Shown: positions 35,301 through 43,506 of the stretch, one piece after another
How the letters are laid out: every line of letters starts with the position of its first letter
Position numbering within the stretch: position 1 is the stretch's first letter
From: Parachlorella kessleri
Taxonomy: Eukaryota; Chlorophyta; Trebouxiophyceae; Chlorellales; Chlorellaceae
Assembly (NCBI GenBank): GCA_001598975.1
Contig: BBXU01000028.1
Span: 1 to 43,506 of the forward strand
Direction of reading: 5' to 3'
Length of the DNA stretch: 43,506 nt
Program-made: the position numbers and the translations under genes
The notes under the pieces: generated by a model
Databases searched by the model: none
Told to the model about the DNA's origin: nothing
What the model saw: only the letters and a program-made list of their open reading frames with translations

Positions 35301-38300
35301 GCATCTCATAGACAGAAAGGTTTATCAGTGCTATGGCAGATCAGGCAGCCATATATGTTGTCCAGGTAGCATGGATGTTCCACGCCACTTACCTGCCATG
35401 CGCATAGGTAGTCACCGTGTCCTAAGCTTGCAAGCAAGCAAAGCAAGAGGCTGTTAGTGCAGGCTATCGAGGAGATGGCTGGCATGAATATGCTTTGCTC
35501 TGACAAGACAGGCACCTTGACCATGAACAAGATGGTTATCCAGGTGCGGACGCCAAGCTCATGTGAGGAGGCAGCCCTTGCAGTGGACAGCTGATTGGTG
35601 TATATACGGTGTGCTAGATGTACACAAGAGCTTGAATGGTCTTGAGGTGGCAGGCGGCTCTGGAGTTGTGAAATCGGTTGGTGGGAGCGTTAAGAGGTGA
35701 CCTGTGGTGCTTGCCGTTCTGCAGGACCACTGTCCCATCTTCAAAAGTGGCGAGAACCGCGAGTCCGTGCTGGCTGCCGCCGCGCTGGCTGCCAAGTGGA
35801 AGGAGCCCGCCAAGGATGCCCTGGACACCATGGTCCTGGGTAAGCTCTTCATGCTCGACCTGCTTGTTCTGGATGTGTGCTGAGCCGTGCACCAGGGCGC
35901 GGTGGTCCCACTAGTGCTGGAGCTCCTGGTTGTGGGTGGAGACTGGCTGCCTTCAACTGTCTCGAACCTCATGTCATGCTTGGCCCTATGCATCACAGGC
36001 TGTATATCCTGGCTGTGCAGGCGCTGCCGACCTGGATGCCCTGGAGGGGTACACCATGCTAGACCATCAGCCCTTCGACCCCACAATCAAGCGAACCGAG
36101 TCGGTGAGCCTTTTTGTGGCTGCTGCGGTTCATGCACCAAGCGGAGCTGCTGCCCTTCCCTCCAGACAGCATGGAGCAGTCACGGATTTCAGACCTCTGG
36201 GCGCTTCTGCAGTGGTTGCATCGGCCACAGCAATTATCATAGTGACAAAATATAAGCTAGGTAATTACAGCACCGACCTGATTGCTGACCCCTGCAGACC
36301 ATCAAGGCCCCCGACGGCAAGGTGTTCAAGGTGACCAAGGGCGCACCACACATTATTGCCAAGCTAATCACCAACGAGCACATCTTCCACACCATTGAAG
36401 AGGAGGTGCGTTTTGGCCAGCGCCACCCAGGATGTCCCTTTCTTTACCAGCACTGCTCTGTGGCTGTTGACCCTAATCTCATGGCTGCCTTGATTGCCAG
36501 TCTGTGAGCTATCAAGGGATTTGATAACAGGAAATAATGCCGTGCCCTGCTGGTGCCTCTGCGCAGGTGCATGACCTGGGCACCCGTGGCATCCGCTCGC
36601 TCGCCATTGCCAAGACGGCTGAGGGCGACATGAACACCTGGGAGGTGCTGGGCATGCTTACCTTCTTGGACCCTCCCCGCCCCGATACCAAGCACACTAT
36701 CGAACAGGCAAGTCTTTGCTTGCAGCTCGCATGGTGCTCTGCCGAAGATTCCGCTCCTCAGAGTGGTGCGGTTAGGCAGCTTTGTGATTGCGAGAAAGGG
36801 CAGAGCAGCATGCCTATAATCTAGTGTCACTCAAATAATGGTTAGACTAATGACCGCCAGGATGCTGGCCATGCCCTTACGACGCCAGGGATCAACTCCC
36901 ATGTCGTTTGTCTCCTGCAGGCTCTGGAGAACGGAGTGGATGTGAAGATGGTCACTGGTGACCAGGTGCTGATTGCCAAGGAGATGTCGCGCATGCTGGG
37001 GCTGGGCGTCAACATTCCCAATGCTGACGGCCTGCCCAAGTTTGACGCTGATGGCAAGGTCCCCAGCAACTTGGGCGAGAAGTATGGCCAGATGATTCTG
37101 GAGGCCGACGGCTTTGCGCAGGTATAGTTCATAAGCTGGGTTGTCTTTAGTTGCATAGCCTGCGCTTTTACAAAGGAGAAAGGTGGGGGGTGGACTGCAT
37201 TTGATTGCATGATAAATTCAGGAGTGCACCAACACACGCAGTCCGCAATGGACCGCAAACCATACCTCACCTACTGTACGGCCCACTTTTTGCTTCGCTG
37301 CGCTTCTTAATCCCTGCTTCAATCCTCTTCTCTACTGCCCCTGCTCGCGTTTCTGCCCAGGTGTATCCTGAGCACAAGTACCTGATTGTGGAGACGCTCC
37401 GCCAGCAGGGCTTTGCTGTTGGCATGACCGGTGATGGTGTCAACGATGCTCCTGCTCTCAAGCGAGCTGATGTCGGCATTGCCGTCTCTGGTGAGGGGCG
37501 CAGTTGACTTCTGCGCAACTGAGATGTCCGCAGAGTTGCCAGCTCGTTAACAGCCCGCCTAACCACACTCGCTGCAGCCTGCATACTGGCTTTTGTCCCC
37601 AGAGCAGTGGAGTGAGCATTCAAATGCCATTTGTGCAGGCGCCACTGATGCTGCCCGTGCTGCCGCCGACATTGTGCTGACCCAGCCTGGTCTGTCCGTG
37701 GTGATCCACGCCATTGTCATCGCACGCTGCATCTTCCAGCGTGTGAAGAACTTCATCAACTGTGAGTACACTTGCAGCGTGCTGCTACAGAATTATTATT
37801 ACAACAGAAGCTTGGTTTACAGGCTTTTGTGTCAGGGGTTTCTTTGTCATCTTCCTTGTCCTGGCCCCTATGGATCCCAGTGCGTACCATAACAAATACA
37901 GCGCAGCGAATGTAGCCTATTTCCAAGCACAGGCTAGTACTCACAATCTTTTCCCTTGCTATGTCATGCCCCTGCAGACCGTATTGCCGCCACCCTGCAG
38001 CTGCTGTGCTTCTTCTTCATCTCCGTATTTGCGTTTGACCCACAGAAGATGTACACCCCAGGTGTGTAACACAGGGGTACACACACTCTCGACCAGTGTG
38101 CACTCGACGTTTGAGGGGCACTGCGATGTCTAATGTGTCTAACTTTGTCTAATGTGAGCGTCATGTTATGCTCCTCAACGATTAACTGTGTCCGGATGGC
38201 AAGCATGATGTGTGGGTACCAAGAAAGTACTGGCTCTCTCCTGCTTCAGTGGACCCGGCGGACGCGGACGAGGTGCCCTCCTTCTTCCAGCTGCCCGTGC

Positions 38301-41076
38301 TCATGCTTATGCTTATAACCCTGCTCAACGACGGCACCCTCATCTCGGTGGGGTACGACCATGTCATCCCTTCCGCCCGCCCCGAGAAGTGGAACCTCAG
38401 GGGTGAGTGGCTGCACTGCCTGTGAACATGCCGGCCGAATAGATGAAGGGATTATAGCCGCTGCAGTTGGGTTCGCACCAGAATGAAGTTTGCTGAAGCT
38501 GCTCTAGGCCTTGCTCGGTACGCACGCCGTCCTTTGCCAACCATGTTGGCTTCGAGGGGTTGATATGGGGAGAGATGCGGCAGTTCACGGCTGTCTCAAC
38601 TGAGGCATGCACGTTTTCACCTGCGGCCTTGCTACCCTGCTGCAGTCCTCTTTCTAGTCTCCACTGTTCTGGGCTTTGTTTCTATGGCCTCATCCCTTCT
38701 CATGCTTGGCTTTGCCCTCAAGTCCACCGATCCCGACTCGCTTTTCCAAGAGTGGGGCCTTCCACCCATGGAATGTGAGTAGTCAGGGGCTGACCGTGCT
38801 GCTGTTGTATGCCTTGTTCCATGGTCAGCTTGTGCATGCTCTCGGTTTGGGATCTGCTTGCGATGATAGATGCATGCCTGAGCCAGGATTCAAGCGGAGG
38901 GGCCACCTAACGCCTGTGCAATCCCTGCGGGTTGACCAACCTCGCATTGCTGGTCTACTGCATGCAGATGGCCAGATCGTGACTGCTATCTGTGAGTATC
39001 ATGCCCTCCTCTCTTCTGTGCATTGGGTGTTTGTGTTGTGCCTCTCAGTTTCTACCATGCATGACTACAGCCTGTCAGCAGGTGCTAGCACAACACGCAC
39101 CTCCCCTGATGTCCATCGATTATGCCTCATTGTTACGCTAGGTTTGAGCAGGTAGCCTTGGTAAACTCACCGCGTTCCGAGTCAGGCAGACCAGACCCTT
39201 TTTGAACTGCCTTGATATGCCGTGCTGCAGACCTTAAAGTGTCTTTGTCTGATTTCCTGACCCTCTTCTCAGCCCGTACCAACCCCGGTCCCTTCTGGAG
39301 CCAGAGGCCAGGTGAGAAGCGATGTTTGAGGCCATCGCATGTTATGCCTGCCACGGCCGCCATACATGGCTTGTTGCGGTGATGATGTATTTTGGAGAAA
39401 CTCTCTAACGATGCTATCGCTGTATGGCAACATCCTCACAGACAGCTTCCACTGTCTGCTGCAGGCAAACTGCTACTCAGCGCTGCCCTGATCGCTCTGG
39501 GCTTGTCCACCACCCTTGCCTGCGTGTGGCCCAAGGGTAGGTGATCACCTAGTGGTCTCCTTATTGTTTGTTTGCCTGGACTGACGTCTGGGGGGGGCGG
39601 GAGGGGGGGGGGGGGGGTGGGGGGTCGAGTGCCTGCTGGACCTGAGGGACCTCAGATAGCCACCCTAGGTACTGTCCCACACATGGATTGTGCTGCTGTC
39701 TGCAATCACGTCTCAATGGCATCTCAAATGGCCACCGGTCACAGTTTTGTCCACCTTGCCCCTGTCAGAACTACACTCCGGAGGATTCTAAACTCTGTTC
39801 GATTTGTATTGTGCAGGCACACTGGATGATGTGCCTGTCGAGGGTCTGACCCAGGGTTCTTACAAGCTGTGGCCCTTGTGGATCTGGATCTACTGTATCA
39901 TTTGCTGGTTTATCCAGGTAAGCTGCTGCCTATAGCTTGAACTTCTCGTGCAAATCGACGCCTCCGAAGATGTAGCTAGGGTTGCAACCTCTAATTGTGT
40001 GGTCTTTATCGGCTAGTTTGGTCAAGGAGCGCCTTGCTCCTCCCCTTGCGCCGGGGCTAATGCCACGGATGTGCATCTCACCTCACCTGCAGGACGCACT
40101 CAAGGTTGTGTCCTACTACTTCATCTACAAGTTTGATGTCTTCAAGGCCCGTACTGGTGCCCTGGTGAACGTGCGTGGCGCCCTGGGTCCCAACGAGAGC
40201 AAGGCTGCGCAGGGTGCCACCGGCAAGGTGGAGGCCAAGTTGGTGGAGCACAAGGTGAGCTTTGGTGGAGACGGTGTGGGTGAGGGTTGTTGTGCATGGC
40301 ATGGCGTGAGGGTCTTGACAACCATACCTATGTTTCCAGCAATGCATGCATGGCCAGCGTGGGTAATGCACAGGAATTGTCTCTATTAGGTTTTGACTCC
40401 TACACGCACCTCAACCGCAGGTGGAGAATGCCCTGAACACCATGGAGAAACTGCAGCGCATGTCTGCCACTGCGGCTCCCGGCCTGGCACGCGCATCCCA
40501 GAATCTGGCCCTCGCACGCGTGTCAGCGGCCAACCTGCACCGCACCTCCCTCACCGGCGTGGCTGCCCCAGACCTGGAGGCATCGGTGGCTGACATACAC
40601 AATGTAGTTGACGAAATTCAGGCTGCTGCAGATGACGTGGCAGGCCAGGTATGCAATATATTGCTGCTGTTGTGCCCTTGCAATGCTGTCATTGACATAC
40701 TTCTTGGCAGCAAAGCCTGTGCAATCAGCGCTGGGCAGTACAACAGTATTCAGAGCAGACGTTACTGTGCATGCGGGAGGGTGCTCTATCTTCTAGGCAG
40801 GCTCCTTGGCAATCTAGTGTTGGAACTCAGTCGGAGTTTGCGATGCACTGGAGGATGGCATGGAGTGGCAAGCTTGTCCGACTTTGGCCACTTGCGTATC
40901 CTCTCCCTGGCTGGCTCACTTATGCAAGCTTGTGGCAACTGTAGGTACCCGAGGAGAAGCGTGAGGAGCTCCTAAAGGACATCAAGGAAGTGAAGCAGGC
41001 AGTAGCCAATCTGGAGCGCGTGTCTGCGGTGGTGCTCAACAGGAGCTCGGCTGGCCCCAGCGAGAGCAAGCAGTGA
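32366..41076 (+). CDS. PMA: plasma-membrane H+-ATPase, P-type class P3A
   Basis: An electrogenic proton pump that hydrolyses ATP through an aspartyl-phosphate intermediate. Twenty-eight exons (first 32366-32516, last 40945-41076) close in frame at 1035 aa; plant AHA pumps are about 950. Landmarks: acidic N-terminus, spans 1-2 ([17 protein letters not shown]), TGES at 188-191 (actuator), CSDKTGTLT with the phosphorylated Asp at 334, KGAPHII (nucleotide binding), [28 protein letters not shown] (587-592 GDGVND), and [18 protein letters not shown] near the proton path. The last span ends near residue 862. A C-terminal domain of about 170 residues follows; it ends SESKQ and lacks the plant 14-3-3 site (YTV). 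Exons 3, 4, 5 and 22 are only 22-32 nt. Intron 15 has a GC donor (36708). Intron 24 holds a long G tract. Confidence 0.96.
39590..39624 (+). repeat. G-rich tract in an H+-ATPase intron
   Basis: Thirty-five bases that are almost all G, including a 15-G run at 39603-39617, interrupted only by one C, one A and one T. It lies in the intron between exons 24 and 25, on the coding strand, and could form a G-quadruplex in DNA or pre-mRNA. Confidence 0.85.
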
Positions 41077-41833
41077 GAAAGGCGTCCGCAATGCTTAGTG
41101 AATGCAGATGGGATGCTTATTGGCAGGCGCATGTCGGGAACTACCCTGCCTTAAGGGACTTGTCGGCTGGTCTGGCTGGTGAAGCCCGCAGTGCTAGTAT
41201 GTGCCCAACCCAGCAACCCTCCTTACCTACGACTTCTGTCATTATGCCCTGCATATGTTGCACGGTGGTTGTTTACAGCTGAACTGCTGACAATAAACTT
41301 AATCAGCCAGCCCGGTCGTGACTTGTTTTCGACCGGCACCAATTTTTGTGGAGGTGATGGGGTTCATGCACCATCCTCTCACTGTCTTTGCGTAGTCACA
41401 ATGGATGGTCATACATCTTACACCATATGGTGTTTTTCTATCCCTCCTTAAACCACAACCAGAGTGTTTTTCAAGGACTTCCCAAACCACAACCTGACTT
41501 GGAGTGTGTGAGGGTGCCGTGTGACTACTCCTTGAACTTGTCACTGGATCCTCAAACTAGCCAACGACTGAGGTCATGTGATATTGTCTTTTCTTGCTCA
41601 ACATGGTGAGCTATGCCAATGCATTTCGCTTTTGGAGCCTATAAGTTTGCAACGCAGCCTGAGGCTGTTTGAAGACTGGTGTTTGGGCCTCTACAATCTG
41701 TTTGCCTGAGCACCTCGAGGTGGGAGCTCCCACTGCCTTCAAGGACTGCCCCACAGTGCCTTCTCCTGGCCGCCCTCCATATCACATAGGCTTGTCATCA
41801 AAGCTGAGTTTGTGCTCATGACTTCAGAAACCC

Positions 41834-41838
41834 TGTAA
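41834..41838 (+). terminator. candidate polyadenylation signal for the H+-ATPase
   Basis: A TGTAA motif 758 nt after the stop. The earlier AATAAA (41292-41297) is the alternative; I cannot choose between them from sequence. Confidence 0.35.
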
Positions 41839-41941
41839 TCCTGGATGAGGGCCTCATAAGGCTATACAAGACTAACTAGCGGATGCTTAGGTGGCTAATG
41901 ACAGCTAAGCTTTACCCCGCGGCAGTCAGAGCAAATCTTGT

Positions 41942-41967
41942 ACATGTGTTCCCTATGGAACACATGT
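41942..41967. repeat. perfect inverted repeat, 11-bp arms and 4-nt loop
   Basis: ACATGTGTTCC (41942-41952) and its exact complement (41957-41967) flank CTAT. It could fold as a tight hairpin in RNA or as a cruciform. A third partial copy of the TGTTCC arm follows immediately. Confidence 0.8.
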
Positions 41968-42211
41968 GTTCCATGCCACACCTCACTTATGATCATGGCA
42001 ACACACGCTAGCTACCGTGGTCTATAGACCCCGGCAGTCTGGCTCTAAATCTAAATCAAAGAAATAGGCGGGCTACATTACTCATGGTTCAATGGTGCCA
42101 TGCATGCCTCGCAGTACGCTGGGTGTACAGCCTCTGCAAGTAGGAAAGGACGGAGACGAACCCTTTTACTCTCGGCGTGCCATGAATCCACTGGGAGCCC
42201 ACATTGCAAGC

Positions 42212-42234
42212 CTTGGTTATCTGAGATAACCAAG
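42212..42234. repeat. perfect palindrome, 11-bp arms around a single G
   Basis: CTTGGTTATCT and its exact complement flank one central G. The spacing is too tight for a stable RNA hairpin loop, so a dimeric protein-binding site or a remnant of a foldback element is more likely. GATA/TATC cores are present. Confidence 0.75.
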
Positions 42235-42248
42235 TGCTTGGAGAGCAC

Positions 42249-42274
42249 GTGCCCAAACATATGGGCACTTTTTT
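42249..42274 (+). repeat. 7-bp stem, 6-nt loop, followed by six T
   Basis: GTGCCCA (42249-42255) pairs with TGGGCAC (42262-42268), followed directly by TTTTTT (42269-42274). It looks like a bacterial-type terminator or a Pol III stop, but no small-RNA gene was recognised upstream. Confidence 0.5.
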
Positions 42275-42532
42275 GAGTCTCACACTTCAGCTGAGGTAGG
42301 TCAGGGCTCAAGGAACTTTGCCATGGAGGCCTTGCTCCCTGCAGCCCAGACTGACTGGATAGTGTGCACCCCATGCATGGCCACCAACTGGTTGCACTAG
42401 CCAAGGCAAGGCGCTTCCTGTTCAGCTCCAGCTCGAGTGCAATGCTTGTCCCACTACTGCTTCTTCAGGTGTGCCGCTAGCCCAAAGACGGCCCGCAGCT
42501 GAAGACGCTGCAGCAGCAGTGCCCTCTGCAGC

Positions 42533-43475
42533 ATGGAGGACGCCTTCATAGAGGAGCGCCTGGCGGCCGCCATGGCATTGTCACCCAGCCAGCGCAGCCC
42601 CGAGGTTGCGGCCTTCATAGAGGCCTGCCAGCTGCAGCAAGCGGTAGCCAGGGCAGAACAAGGCCGCCGCTCCACACGCAAGCAGCAGGCCCTGGATGAC
42701 CTCAAGCTCATCAGATCGAATTTCCTGAGCATCGTGCCTTTGTGTTATCGCCTTGGTGTCCAGCTGGCTGCCTTGGGCCGCCTGTGCTCAGAAGCAACTA
42801 TAAAAGACATCAATAGCGTTGGCAGCGCTGGCAGCCGCGTCATGGAGCTGCTTAACGCTGATTTCAGCATTGAGACAGTGCTCTTGGTGGCGGCGGGCGT
42901 GTCACCACTCGGCATGGGCACATCGCGCATAACAAGGCTGCTGCCTGTGAACAACCGCGTGGTCGAGAGAATGCAGCGCCCAGCGGTGGCAGCACGTCTG
43001 CGCCAGGAGTTGGAGCAGCTGCAGGCAGACCTTCCGCGCAGCTTGCTGAGCTACGAACAGCTGCTGGCATATTTTGTGATGCTGGGATTTCAACACGTTC
43101 GAGACCTGGAAATCAGTGGGGACAAGAGCATGGCTGATGATGTTGATATGGCCAGTAGGTGGGTCGCTGGTGTCAGCGACATTAGCGTAAGCCTTGCTTA
43201 AGTGTGAGGTTGGAGGAAGTGAGTAAATCCGTCTGCTTCATGCACCATGTGCCTGCTTCATGCACCATGTGCAACACTATGTGGGCTTGCGCGTCCCACG
43301 TCTGCTCACGTGTGCACAGGAAGCGTGACAGTGACTGCCTTCCGCAGACTTCACATTGGTGATCATGGTGATGGTTGCTGATCTGCAAGCACTGCCGTCG
43401 CAGGACCTCAACACCTTACAGCGCCTCCTGGCCTTTGGTGCGACCCGCCTCCAGGGGCATCAGGCCATGGCATAG
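42533..43475 (+). CDS. unrecognised gene, helical protein; 3' end uncertain
   Basis: The first exon opens with ATG at 42533, behind an in-frame upstream stop, and stays open to a TAA at 43199-43201 (222 aa). It reads as alpha-helical: Arg/Gln/Glu-rich at first (AFIEACQLQQAVARAEQGRR), then IRSNFLSIVPLCYRLGVQLA, SIETVLLVAAGVSPLGMG, LRQELEQLQADLP, YEQLLAYFVMLGFQHV. I recognise no family. Several donors near the end (AG|GTGGGT at 43159-43160 and AGC|GTAAGC near 43188) suggest splicing. A second exon from 43348, ending with TAG at 43473-43475, has a coding look (LPSQDLNTLQRLLAFGATRL), but it needs phase 1 and only a weak donor at about 43168 fits. The end is therefore provisional; the protein may simply stop at 43201 or continue differently. 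Confidence 0.5.
43233..43272. repeat. perfect 20-bp tandem duplication
   Basis: The unit CTGCTTCATGCACCATGTGC occurs twice head to tail, without mismatch. It lies just after the first exon of the unrecognised gene, probably in an intron or 3' UTR. Confidence 0.9.
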
Positions 43476-43506
43476 GAGGTTATGGAGAGCATAACATTTG
43501 GTTTTA

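Larger units (their letters stand above)
41077..42532. other. intergenic region after the H+-ATPase
   Basis: About 1.46 kb without a credible exon. It contains an AATAAA at 41292-41297 and a TGTAA at 41834-41838, either of which could end the H+-ATPase transcript. Three strong hairpin-forming inverted repeats lie between 41942 and 42274. Confidence 0.5.

Overview
The window looks like nuclear DNA of a green alga (Chlorophyta). Its genes are broken by many short GT-AG introns. The proteins are rich in Ala, Gln, Ser and Gly runs, and several transcripts have a TGTAA motif 3' of the stop, the usual green-algal polyadenylation signal. It carries a plastid tocopherol cyclase and a plant/algal-type plasma-membrane H+-ATPase. 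I cannot name the species. No prokaryotic, viral, tRNA, rRNA or CRISPR feature was seen.

Ten genes can be read, nine of them with a family assignment. From left to right: a possible partial exon at the left edge, then a foldback inverted repeat (205-1063); Beclin/ATG6 on the minus strand (1326-4347); the ER SNARE USE1 on the plus strand (4544-6356); an AIG2-like/gamma-glutamylcyclotransferase-fold protein on the minus strand (6553-7389); tocopherol cyclase VTE1 on the plus strand (7754-10349); a rotatin-like centriole/basal-body protein on the plus strand (11179-20108); a PQ-loop vacuolar amino-acid transporter-like protein on the minus strand (20490-22398); an SDR42E-like 3-beta-hydroxysteroid dehydrogenase on the minus strand (23224-25744); TBCCD1 on the plus strand (26056-30887); a P3A-type H+-ATPase on the plus strand (32366-41076); and an unrecognised gene on the plus strand (42533-about 43475).

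For eight genes I rebuilt the exon chain from splice sites and family similarity, and the reading frame closes exactly from ATG to stop: ATG6 436 aa, USE1 363 aa, AIG2-like 149 aa, VTE1 468 aa, rotatin-like 2161 aa, PQ-loop 381 aa, SDR42E-like 382 aa and H+-ATPase 1035 aa. TBCCD1 closes at 800 aa, or 811 aa if a doubtful 33-nt mini-exon is used.

The layout is compact, with divergent and convergent pairs. ATG6/USE1, AIG2-like/VTE1 and SDR42E/TBCCD1 each share a 5' intergenic region of 196-364 bp. Functional themes are membrane traffic and autophagy (ATG6, USE1, PQ-loop transporter), lipid and redox metabolism (VTE1, SDR42E, AIG2-like), centriole/basal-body biology (rotatin-like and TBCCD1, 6 kb apart) and proton pumping. 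No single new multi-gene system is evident. The points most worth a second look are the centriole gene pair, the GC-AG introns, a His-rich PQ-loop protein whose second PQ motif is altered, the HGEL end of USE1, the foldback element and the orphan gene at the right end.
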